Source: an uncultured Collinsella sp. (GTDB taxonomy: Bacteria > Actinomycetota > Coriobacteriia > Coriobacteriales > Coriobacteriaceae). From it: DNA of 15,016 nt. The stretch covers positions 1 through 15,016 of the forward strand of contig CABSBA010000018.1 of NCBI GenBank assembly GCA_902475825.1, in the 5' to 3' direction. The notes beneath the pieces were generated by a model. That model did no database searches. It saw only the letters and a list, made by a program, of their open reading frames with translations, and had not been told where the DNA came from. This document shows positions 6,978 to 14,396 of this stretch, piece by piece (the first letter of the stretch is position 1; the number at the start of each line of letters is the position of its first letter). Made by a program: the position numbers and the translations under genes.

Positions 6978-8435
6978 CTAACCCATCCAACTAGAGGACA
7001 GAGGACCGGCGACGACGACCATGATCATGAGGACGACGAACACGAACGCCATGGCGCGCGGAAGGGGCTGGCCGGCGGCCACGGTCTCGCTCGGCTCACC
7101 GGGCAGGACCTTACCCATCCAACGCAGGAACCATGCGAAGGTGGCGACGGTCTCGACGACCATGACGCACACGAGGACAAAGATGACCGTGTTGGTAGCA
7201 CCAACCGCGAAGCCACCGGAAATGATCTGGAACTTGGAAAAGAACGTGCTCATGGGGGGCACGCCGGCGATAGCGGTCGCGGCGACCGCAAAGCCCACGC
7301 CCGTGACCGGGTACTTCTTCATGAGGCCCTGGATCTTGGGCAGCATACGGGTTCCCAGCGTGAAGCTGAGAGAGCCAGCGATGAGGAAGAACAGGGTCTT
7401 GGTGAACGCGTGGTTGAAGATGTGCTCGACGGCGCCGTTAAACGCCATCTGGCTTCCGAACACGGAGAGGCCCAGGCCAAAGAACACGTAGGCGAGCTGC
7501 GCGATCGTCGAGAAGGCGAGCAGGCGCTTCATATCCTTCTGGGGCAGGTACATGAGGAAGCCGAAGAGCATGGTCACGACGGCGTCGATGATGGCGACCC
7601 AACCGACGATCTCGGGGATATCGCCGGCGCTCGCAAGAGCGCGGGCGAACACGCACACGCCGACCTTAACCATGGACGCGCCATGAAGGTAGGCGGAAAC
7701 GGGCGTGGGGGCCTCCATTGCGGAGGGCAGCCACATGTAGAGCGGGAACTGGGCGGACTTGGCCCAAGCAGCGAACAGGATGAGCAGCAGCACGACGGTC
7801 TTCATACCGGAATCGAGCTGGGAGATCGCGCTCAGCGCGAACGTGCCGGTTCCGGCGAACAGGAAGGCCGCGCCGATGTAGAGTCCCAGAGCGCCGATAT
7901 GGGTGATGATGAGCGCCTTCATACCGGCCTTCTTGGCCGTGGGCGTCATGTAGTAGCTGATGAGGCCCCAGGAGCACACACCGGTGATCTCGAAGAAAAC
8001 GAGCTGGCCGACGATGGTGGAGCTGTAGGCGAGACCGGCCATGGCGCCGATGAACGTGGAGAAGTACACGTAGAAGCGACGACGGGGCGCGTCGGGATGC
8101 TCCTTATTCTTATCGCTCATGTACGGGAACGAATAGATGACGACGAGCAGGCCGATAGCGACGAACGCGGGTGCGAGCAGCGTGCTCATCCGGTCGAATA
8201 TGAAGCCCATGACCAAGGTCTGGCCCATACTCGCCCAGGTTACATCGACCGCGTTCATGCCGTTTCCGGCAAACGTCGCGGCCAAGCCAACGGAAGCGAC
8301 CGTGGCGATGCCGCCGGCAAAGGCGCAGATCCATTTAGCGTAGGGACGCGGCAGCATGACGATGAGCAGGGAGCCCAGCATGGGGACGGCGATCGCCACC
8401 ATGGCAAAGAGGGACAAGCTCGATTCGATTGACAT
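6978..8435 (-). CDS. hyfD: Hydrogenase-4 antiporter-like membrane subunit HyfD (NuoL/M/N-type)
   Basis: A 485-residue polytopic membrane protein matching HyfD in length (E. coli 479 aa) and position. The channel-type residues of the antiporter family are seen: Glu149 in GQLVFFEITGVCSW, Lys226 in AAWAKSAQFPLYMWLPSAMEA, and Lys257 in GASMVKVGV, with a further basic position in the helix bearing HIFNHAFTKTLFF. The HGASMVK segment resembles NuoL, while the short C-terminus lacks the long lateral helix of NuoL. The ATG is 16 bases after the hyfC stop, with an AGAAGGGAG ribosome binding site. Together with HyfB and HyfF it gives three potential ion-translocating modules; coupling itself is an inference. 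Confidence 0.94.
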   Translation of the reverse strand: MSIESSLSLFAMVAIAVPMLGSLLIVMLPRPYAKWICAFAGGIATVASVGLAATFAGNGMNAVDVTWASMGQTLVMGFIFDRMSTLLAPAFVAIGLLVVIYSFPYMSDKNKEHPDAPRRRFYVYFSTFIGAMAGLAYSSTIVGQLVFFEITGVCSWGLISYYMTPTAKKAGMKALIITHIGALGLYIGAAFLFAGTGTFALSAISQLDSGMKTVVLLLILFAAWAKSAQFPLYMWLPSAMEAPTPVSAYLHGASMVKVGVCVFARALASAGDIPEIVGWVAIIDAVVTMLFGFLMYLPQKDMKRLLAFSTIAQLAYVFFGLGLSVFGSQMAFNGAVEHIFNHAFTKTLFFLIAGSLSFTLGTRMLPKIQGLMKKYPVTGVGFAVAATAIAGVPPMSTFFSKFQIISGGFAVGATNTVIFVLVCVMVVETVATFAWFLRWMGKVLPGEPSETVAAGQPLPRAMAFVFVVLMIMVVVAGPLSSSWMG

Positions 8436-8451
8436 AGTTTCTCCCTTCTCC

Positions 8452-9375
8452 CTACACGCCTACGACGACGAAGACGAACGCGAGGACCGCGATGCCGACG
8501 ACGGCCCAGGTCTGGTTACCGAGCACCTTGAAGCGCGAACGGGAAACGGAGTTCTCGAGCACGCCGCAGACGACGAAATCGACCAGGCACTTGACGAGGA
8601 AGACGACGGCGCCCACGAGAGCGGTGACGCCGATGGTCGCGGGCTCTCCCCAGGGGATGAAGATGGAGGTGAACCAAGCGACGACCACGACCTGCTTCAT
8701 GCCCATGGCGAGCTTCATCATGGCCAGGGACGGGCCGGAGAGCTCGGCGAGCGGGCCCTCCTGGAGCTCCTGCTCGGCTTCGGCCTGATCGAACGGAAGC
8801 TTGCCGAGCTCCATGTAACAGGCGGCCGCGAAGGCGACGCCGGCGAGGATAACGGCGACGACGCTCGAGACGTTGCCCGTAACGATGTGCTGACCCATGG
8901 TCGCAATGTCCGTGGAGCCGCACACGATGGCGACGGTGAACAGCGCGATGAGCATGGACGGCTCGATGAGCACGCTCATGAGGAGCTCGCGGATACCGCC
9001 GAAGCCCGCGTAGGCGTTGGAGGAATCCACGCCGGACAGCGCGAAGAAGAAGCGGGACAGCGCGAGCGCGTACATGATGGTGATGGCGTCACCAAAGACG
9101 GGCATGGGGCTCTGGAGCGTGAACATGGGCAGGCCCATGGCGAGCATAAACGACACCGCGAGGAACAGCGGCGGCATGATGCGCAGCACGAAGCTCGAGT
9201 CGGAACTCACGGACTCGGGACGCGCCATGAGCTTCGCGAGGTCCCGGTAATCCTGAAGGATGGACGGACCGCGGCGATTGTGCATCTTCGCGCGAATCAC
9301 ACGGGCGAGGCCGGAGAAGAAGGGCGCGACCAGCATGACCACGAGGCCCTGCGCCATCGCAAGAACGATGTTCAT
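8452..9375 (-). CDS. hyfC: Hydrogenase-4 membrane anchor subunit HyfC/HycD (NuoH-like)
   Basis: A 307-residue membrane protein of the NuoH/HycD family that connects the hydrogenase arm to the membrane. HNRRGPSILQDYRDLAKL (about 32-49) and LPFDQAEAEQELQEGP (further on) are the conserved cytoplasmic segments of HycD/NuoH that contact the small subunit; the acidic loop is well preserved. The length equals HycD (307 aa). The open frame runs upstream through the hyfB coding region, but I place the start at the ATG at 9375-9373 because it has GGGGAGAGG just before it, starts with a hydrophobic helix (MNIVLAMAQGLVVMLV), and lies 17 bases after the hyfB stop. Confidence 0.95.
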   Translation of the reverse strand: MNIVLAMAQGLVVMLVAPFFSGLARVIRAKMHNRRGPSILQDYRDLAKLMARPESVSSDSSFVLRIMPPLFLAVSFMLAMGLPMFTLQSPMPVFGDAITIMYALALSRFFFALSGVDSSNAYAGFGGIRELLMSVLIEPSMLIALFTVAIVCGSTDIATMGQHIVTGNVSSVVAVILAGVAFAAACYMELGKLPFDQAEAEQELQEGPLAELSGPSLAMMKLAMGMKQVVVVAWFTSIFIPWGEPATIGVTALVGAVVFLVKCLVDFVVCGVLENSVSRSRFKVLGNQTWAVVGIAVLAFVFVVVGV

Positions 9376-9392
9376 AATATCCTCTCCCCTCT

Positions 9393-11411
9393 CTAGACCA
9401 TGACCACGGCGAGCACGAGGAAGACCACGAGCGCCGCGACGATGTAGCAGATGTATACGGAGTAGTTGCCGCCCTCGATCTTGGAGGCGAGGCCGGCCAG
9501 CTTGTCGGCACCCTCGCTCGGTGCATCGACCAGGAAACGGTCGGGCAGGGGCTCGACGCCCTGGGCGACACCGGTGAGCTTCTGGAACACGTGCGCGATG
9601 GACCAGCAGATCTTGGTGCATACCTCGCGCAGGGTGTAGAGCGGGCCCATGAAGAGTTCGACGTCGGACGCGAAGCTCGTGGCGACGACGGGCATGTGCT
9701 CGTTGGGCTCGTAGCCGCACGCCCAAGGGTCGGTCTTCTTAGCGGGGGCCTTGGCGCCGAGGCAGGACCTCAACGCGAACGCGAGGCCGGTGAGGACCAC
9801 GAGCGCGATGGCGATCGCGGGGGTGGAGGTGGCGGCACCGGAAATCTCGTTCACGAGAGACACGCCCGAGGTGGCTGTGACGGCGGAGCCGGCAAGCACG
9901 CTCTGGGCGACGTCGCCCAGAACCGGGGCGATGACCGGGGAGCCGATTCCCAGTACCACGCAGATGGCCGCGAGGAGCATCTGCGAGAACAACATCGGAG
10001 CCGGGGACTCCTTGGCGTTCGCGGCCTCCTGGGAACGAGGGCTGCTCGCGAACGAGACGCCGTAGGCCTTCACGAAGCACGTGACGGCCAGGGCACCGGT
10101 GATGGCGAGGGCGGCCGCGGAGGCGACGGCGAACACCATGACGACCGGGTCGGAGAGCGTCGAGATGTTGAACAGGGACTGGTAGGTGAACCACTCGGAA
10201 ACGAAGCCGTTGAGCGGCGGGATGGCCGAGATGGCAAGGGCACCGATGAGGAAGCAGACGGCCGTGACCGGCATGCGGCGGAACAGACCGCCCATCTTCT
10301 CCATGTTGCGCGTACCCGTGGCATAGAGCAGGGAGCCCGCGCCGAGGAACAGCTCGCCCTTGAACATGGCGTGGTTGAGCGTGTGGTAGAGGGCGGCCAT
10401 GAGCGCGATCGTCGCGATGACGTCGTTGCCCAGGGCGTGCGCCGTCATGGACGCGCCGACACCGAGCAAGATGATGCCGATGTTCTCGACGGAGTGATAG
10501 GCAAGCAGGCGCTTGATGTCGTGCTCGTGGAGGGCGTAGACGACACCCAGGACCGACGAGATGGATCCGAAGACCAGGACCATGAGGCCCCACCAGAGCT
10601 GGACGCCCGAACCCGCGAGCAGGTCGAGACCGACCTTGAGGATTCCCAGGATGCCGATCTTGATCATGCCGCCGGACATGAGGGCGGACACGTTGGACGG
10701 CGCCTCGGGGTGCGCCTGGGGCAGCCAGGAGTGCAGCGGAATGATACCGGCCTTCGCGCCAAATCCGAAGAACGCGAGGACGAAGCACGCGGAGGAGACG
10801 GCGGGTCCAAAGTCATGCGTACGGAAATCACTGAAGCTGAAGGAACCGCCCACGCCGTTGGTCATGAGCAGGAAGCTCGCCATGATGAGAACGAAGCCCA
10901 CGTGCGCGATGACGAAGTAGAGCCAACCGCCCCTAATGGAGTTCTTGTTCTCCTCGATAACGACAAGGAAGTAGCTCGTAAGGGACATGAGCTCAAAGGC
11001 GACCAGGAACCAGAACACGTTGTCGGCGGTGATGACGAGCATCATCGAGGCGACGAAGGTGTTCATAAAGAAGCCGGCGCGCCCGACCTTGCCCGGGTAC
11101 TCGTCGAAGTAGGACAGACCGTAGATGAAGCCCGCAAAGGCGAGAATCGAGATGAGGACCACGATCAGGCCCGCAAGGCCGTTGAGCAAGAGCTCGAGAC
11201 GGGCGAACGGGAAGAAGAAGACCGTGTTGAGGGACGAAACGTCGCCAAGCACGGCCTCGAGGCCCGCGATGAACGACAGCACGGCCGCGACGGCGCCGAT
11301 CAGGCAGCCGGCGGTCTTGGCGGCGTTGTCGGCCTTAATCAGCAGAACCGAGGCGAGCGCACCGATGCACGAGACGGCAAGCGATGCGATAAACAGCGTC
11401 ATGCTATCCAT
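9393..11411 (-). CDS. hyfB: Hydrogenase-4 antiporter-like membrane subunit HyfB/HycC (NuoL/M-type)
   Basis: A 672-residue polytopic membrane protein, the same length as E. coli HyfB. Antiporter-like residues are Glu140 in WFLVAFELMSLTSY, Lys220 in GFGAKAGIIPLHSWLPQAHPEA, and Lys251 in GGMIKIGILG. After the last antiporter-domain helices comes an amphipathic stretch with WACGYEPNEHMP and a final transmembrane helix, the C-terminal arrangement known for HycC/HyfB. The ATG at 11411-11409 overlaps the last 8 bases of hyfA and has AGAAGGGAG upstream, so the two are probably translationally coupled. A second ATG three codons in is possible. Its role is a membrane-arm subunit of the FHL complex, possibly ion-translocating. 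Confidence 0.95.
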   Translation of the reverse strand: MDSMTLFIASLAVSCIGALASVLLIKADNAAKTAGCLIGAVAAVLSFIAGLEAVLGDVSSLNTVFFFPFARLELLLNGLAGLIVVLISILAFAGFIYGLSYFDEYPGKVGRAGFFMNTFVASMMLVITADNVFWFLVAFELMSLTSYFLVVIEENKNSIRGGWLYFVIAHVGFVLIMASFLLMTNGVGGSFSFSDFRTHDFGPAVSSACFVLAFFGFGAKAGIIPLHSWLPQAHPEAPSNVSALMSGGMIKIGILGILKVGLDLLAGSGVQLWWGLMVLVFGSISSVLGVVYALHEHDIKRLLAYHSVENIGIILLGVGASMTAHALGNDVIATIALMAALYHTLNHAMFKGELFLGAGSLLYATGTRNMEKMGGLFRRMPVTAVCFLIGALAISAIPPLNGFVSEWFTYQSLFNISTLSDPVVMVFAVASAAALAITGALAVTCFVKAYGVSFASSPRSQEAANAKESPAPMLFSQMLLAAICVVLGIGSPVIAPVLGDVAQSVLAGSAVTATSGVSLVNEISGAATSTPAIAIALVVLTGLAFALRSCLGAKAPAKKTDPWACGYEPNEHMPVVATSFASDVELFMGPLYTLREVCTKICWSIAHVFQKLTGVAQGVEPLPDRFLVDAPSEGADKLAGLASKIEGGNYSVYICYIVAALVVFLVLAVVMV

Positions 11412-12021
11412 TGTTTACGCTCCCTTCTGCTTTCTCGGACAGACCCTGGGCCACAGCGGTAACGTCGACGACCGGACCGTTTTCGATCGAGCGCAGGCGC
11501 TTGGCCTCGTCGAGCTCGCGATCGGCCGCGCCGCCCATGACGGTCAGCGCCTTGGTGGGGCACGCCGCCACACAATGCGGACCGTCCGGATCGAAGGCGC
11601 ACAGGTCGCACTTAACAGCGCAGGTGTACTGGCCGGGAGCCCACGTAAGCAGGCTGCTCAGGGACTTAGGATACGAAGGCGTCGGGTCGCACATGCCTGC
11701 GACACCGGCGATAGACGTGCCATCGGGATGGATGGCTCCGAAGGGGCACGCGATGGCGCACAGCCTGCACCCGATGCACTCCTGCTCCTTGACGTGGATG
11801 CGATCGCCATCGTGCTCGATGGCATTCACCGGGCAGACCTCGGCGCAGGGGGCACCCTCGCAATGGTGGCAGGCAAGGGCGGCCGAAATACCGCCGGTCT
11901 TCACGAGCGCCAGGCGCGGCGTATCCTGAAGACCCTGCATCCGGTGGGCGTCGGCACAGGCGGACTGGCATGTTCCGCAGCCGATGCACCTCTCCGGGTT
12001 GATGTCGATGAAGCGGTTCAT
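11404..12021 (-). CDS. hyfA: Hydrogenase-4 ferredoxin-like electron carrier subunit, HyfA/HycB family
   Basis: A 205-residue protein with four tetra-cysteine groups, 16 Cys in total, sufficient for four [4Fe-4S] clusters. The groups are CIGCGTCQSAC, CHHCEGAPCAEVC, CIGCRLCAIAC and CDLC...CVAAC. It resembles HycB/HyfA, which bridges formate dehydrogenase H and the hydrogenase. The HycB-like LLTWAPG linker before the last Cys group supports HycB/HyfA over HydN. I use the ATG at 12021-12019 because AAAGGAAG precedes it at a normal distance; a GTG two codons earlier lies inside that ribosome binding site. It overlaps hyfB by 8 bases and follows fdhF after a 78-base gap with a hairpin. It is cytoplasmic, peripheral to the complex. 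Confidence 0.94.
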   Translation of the reverse strand: MNRFIDINPERCIGCGTCQSACADAHRMQGLQDTPRLALVKTGGISAALACHHCEGAPCAEVCPVNAIEHDGDRIHVKEQECIGCRLCAIACPFGAIHPDGTSIAGVAGMCDPTPSYPKSLSSLLTWAPGQYTCAVKCDLCAFDPDGPHCVAACPTKALTVMGGAADRELDEAKRLRSIENGPVVDVTAVAQGLSEKAEGSVNNG

Positions 12022-12043
12022 CCCCACTTCCTTTCAAAATAAC

Positions 12044-12078
12044 GGGCCGGGCTCCCGAACGTACGGGACGCCCGGCCC
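12044..12078 (-). terminator. Strong GC hairpin between fdhF and hyfA (possible attenuator or RNA-processing/stability element)
   Basis: A near-perfect inverted repeat lies in the fdhF-hyfA gap. Arms of 9 bases (GGGCCGGGC / GCCCGGCCC) continue inward with 5 more pairs (TCCCG/CGGGA), one bulged base and a 6-base loop. In the transcribed direction it is followed by GTTATTTTG, a short and interrupted U-run, so as an intrinsic terminator it would be partial at best. It could let some transcripts end after fdhF, or protect the 3' end of a processed fdhF message. A true operon end here is unlikely because hyfA depends on read-through unless an unseen promoter exists. Confidence 0.6.
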
Positions 12079-12099
12079 AAAAAGCCAACGAGAACGGGA

Positions 12100-14322
12100 C
12101 TACACGATTTGATTCACGTGCGTCTCGTCGTCGAACTTGGCGGCGCCAGGCTCAACGTCCTGGGGAGCGGCGGCGTCCACCAGAGCCTGCTTGAGCTCGG
12201 TGTACTGACGCTCGACCTCGCCCTCGGCCCAGACCTGGTCGGCGATAGCGTCGACCTGGCAGGCGGAGAACTTGTCCTCGGGCGTATGCGAGACCGGGTC
12301 GACCTTGTGCATGGTCAGCTCGTTGCACTTGCCGATCCACCACTGGTAGGTCATATAGACCGTGCCCTTGTTGATGCGGTCGCTCACGTCGGCGCGGCTG
12401 TATACCTGGCCGCGGCGGCTGTGGATCGAGACGATGTCGCCATTCTTGATGCCGCGTGCCTGGGCGTCCGCGGGATTCATGCGGACAAAGCCGGGCTCGT
12501 CGGCAAGCAGTGCCAGCGTCTTGCAGTTGCCGGTCATCGAGCGGCAGCTGTAGTGGCCGACCTCGCGGACGGTACACAGGATGAGCGGGTACTCATCGTC
12601 GGGAAGCTCGGAGGGCGCCTCCCAGTCGTGCGCCATCAGGTTGGCGCGGCCGTCCTTGGTGGTGAACTTGCCACCAGCGAACATGTCGGGCGTACCGTGG
12701 TCGTTCACATCGGTGCTCTTGACCGGCCACTGGGCGTAACCGCCCTCGGGAGCCATCTTCTCATAGGTCGCGCCCACAAAGTTGGGGCACAGGCTAATGC
12801 ACTCGTTCCAGATCTGCTCGGTATTGTCGTAGTGCATGGGATAGCCCATGCGCGTGGACAGGTCCGCGAAGATCTCCCAGTCGTGGCGGCACTCGCCCTT
12901 GGGCGGAACGGCCGCGTCAAAGTGCTGGAAGCTACGGTCGGATGCGGTAAAGACACCCTCGTGCTCGCCCCAAGAGGTAGCGGGCAGGATGACGTCGGCG
13001 AGCATGGTCGTCTGCGTCATAAAGATGTCCTGGCAGATGAACAGATCCAGCTCGGAGAGCGTCTTGCGCATACCGGTCGAATCGGGCTCGGTCTGCACCG
13101 GGTCCTCGCCGTAGTTGTAGAAGCAGTGCACCTTGCCCTCGTCGACCAGGTGGCCCAGGTCGGTGAGCTTGTAGCCCTCCTCGAGCGGGAGCTTTTCCTC
13201 GGGCACGCCCCAAGCCTTGGCAAACTTGGCACGCACTGCCGGGTCGGTGACTTTCTGGTAGCCAGGGTACAGGTTGGGCAGCATGCCCATATCACAGGAG
13301 CCCTGGACGTTATTCTGACCGCGCACGGGCGCGAGGCCGGAATTGGGTTTGCCGATCTGGCCGGCAACGCAGGCGATGGAGGCGATGGTGTGCACCGTCT
13401 TCAGGTTCTGCTTCTGCTGGCATACGCCCATACCCCAGCCAATGATGGCAGAGGGCTTCGCCGTGGCGTACATCTCGGCAGCTTGGTGGATCAACGCGGG
13501 CTCGACACCCGTGATGTCCTGTACGGATTCGGGAGTGTAGTTCTTGATGGTCTCCCACCACTCGTCAAAGCCGTTCGTATGCTCGGCGACGAATTCCTTG
13601 TCGTAGAGGCCATCGTTGACCAAGCAGTTGGCAAAGGCGTTGAGGAACGCGACGTTGCAACCGTTCTTGATCGGAAGGTAGAGATCGGCGATACGCGCGG
13701 TTTCGATATGGCGCGGGTCGGCGACGATGATCTTGCAACCCTTTTCTTTGGCTCGCACGATACGCCTTGCGACGATGGGGTGCGAATCGGCAGGGTTATA
13801 GCCGAAGAGGAAAATGCAGCCCGCATCCTCCATACCGGGGATGGAGCATGACATGCAACCTGAACCAACCGTGTCCATCAGACCGAGGACAGTAGGGCCG
13901 TGTCAAGTACGGGCGCAGTTGTCCACGCTGTGGGTGCCGATGCACGCACGCGTAAACTTCTGCATGACGTAGTTCGCCTCATTGCCGCCGCCTCGCGAAG
14001 AGCCGGTGGTCATGACAGCGTTAGGACCATATTCGTCAATTATGGCCTGCATCTTAGATGCGGTGAAATCCAGTGCCTCGTCCCAGCTTACGCGCTCAAG
14101 ATCCGCGCCCTTGGTGCGGCGGATCATCGGGTGCAGTACGCGAGGAGTCAAGATCTTGGTGTCGTTGATGAAGTCGTAGCCGCTCATGCCCTTAAGGCAC
14201 AGCTCGCCCTGATTGGTGATGCCGTTGAGCGGTTCGGTACCCACAACCTGGCCGTTTTGGACCAAGAGGTTAAACTGGCAACCGGCGCCGCAGTACGGGC
14301 AGATCACTTTATGCTTCTCCAT
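12100..14322 (-). CDS. fdhF: Formate dehydrogenase H, selenocysteine-containing (UGA read-through at residue 140)
   Basis: A 740-residue molybdenum bis-MGD enzyme oxidising formate to CO2, homologous throughout to E. coli FdhF (715 aa). The frame is interrupted by one TGA at 13905-13903, in the context NCART-U-HGPTV, which corresponds to the Sec140-His141 active site of E. coli FdhF; numbering here is also 140. The [4Fe-4S] ligands Cys8, Cys11, Cys15 and Cys42 and the adjacent Lys44 are at the same positions as in E. coli. VRGQNNVQG places an Arg at 334, the likely equivalent of the formate-binding Arg333. LFGYNPADSHPI, TREVGHYSCRSMTGN-type and TYQWWIGKCNEL segments form cofactor-binding regions. 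I chose the ATG at 14322-14320, which has AAGGAGG six bases upstream and aligns with the E. coli N-terminus; a longer start 17 codons earlier lacks support. Cys156 and Cys159, soon after Sec, are unusual relative to E. coli. The protein is cytoplasmic, with no Tat signal, as expected for FdhF of FHL. A tool that ignores Sec would split it into two ORFs. Confidence 0.97.
13868..13905 (-). promoter_or_regulatory. Bacterial SECIS element with selenocysteine UGA codon
   Basis: Directly downstream of the UGA, the mRNA can form a hairpin with UGUCC pairing with GGACA, extended by UC/GA around an apical GGUCU loop, leaving one bulged U. The GGUCU loop begins 22 bases from the first base of UGA, the same spacing and loop sequence as the E. 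coli fdhF SECIS, and the bases UGACACGGCCC at the start are also the same. SelB recognises the loop GU and the bulged U. In E. coli the bulged U is on the 5' side, whereas my hand-drawn fold puts it on the 3' side, so the exact pairing is uncertain. This requires selA, selB, selC and selD elsewhere in the genome. Confidence 0.85.
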
Positions 14323-14327
14323 GACAC

Positions 14328-14334
14328 CCTCCTT
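14328..14334 (-). promoter_or_regulatory. Ribosome binding site that fixes the fdhF start
   Basis: AAGGAGG lies five bases before the ATG at 14322, deciding this start over the in-frame ATG at 14373, which has no such site. The chosen start also places the cluster Cys and Sec at the same residue numbers as in E. coli FdhF. Confidence 0.85.
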
Positions 14335-14345
14335 CCTTTCTCTGC

Positions 14346-14361
14346 TACCGAATACTCGGTA
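14346..14361. repeat. Perfect inverted repeat in the fdhF leader
   Basis: A 16-base perfect inverted repeat, TACCGA-ATAC-TCGGTA, sits in the 74-base gap between the hydN-like gene and fdhF, about two dozen bases before the fdhF ATG. It could be an operator for a dimeric regulator or a small leader hairpin near the ribosome binding site. A second, weaker feature in the same gap is the short palindrome CAATGATTG near 14370-14379. Neither matches a known binding consensus well enough to name; no convincing promoter hexamers were seen beside them. Confidence 0.4.
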
Positions 14362-14396
14362 CTTATTTGACAATCATTGGGCCTGTCGCCCGACGC

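Noticed and set aside
6966..8432. 488-codon plus-strand open frame antisense to hyfD
   Set aside because: It mirrors hyfD almost exactly and has no domain signature.
9376..9726. Upstream extension of the hyfC open frame to 9726
   Set aside because: It lies inside hyfB coding sequence, is Arg/His-rich and unlike the family; the ATG at 9375 fits family length and has a ribosome binding site.
1465..11411. Respiratory complex I (nuo) operon
   Set aside because: HyfG has both NiFe Cys pairs and a cleavable tail, HycI and HycH are present, and HyfE is hydrogenase-4 specific; no NuoE/F/G genes are seen.
9591..11462. 623-codon plus-strand open frame antisense to hyfB
   Set aside because: Shadow of a hydrophobic membrane gene; composition is implausible for a folded protein.
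12109..13851. 580-codon plus-strand open frame antisense to fdhF
   Set aside because: FdhF on the minus strand aligns end to end with its family; the plus-strand frame is not recognisable.
12100..14373. fdhF as a pseudogene or two genes split by a stop codon
   Set aside because: The only stop is a TGA at the exact Sec position with a SECIS-like hairpin, and both halves are intact and in the same frame.
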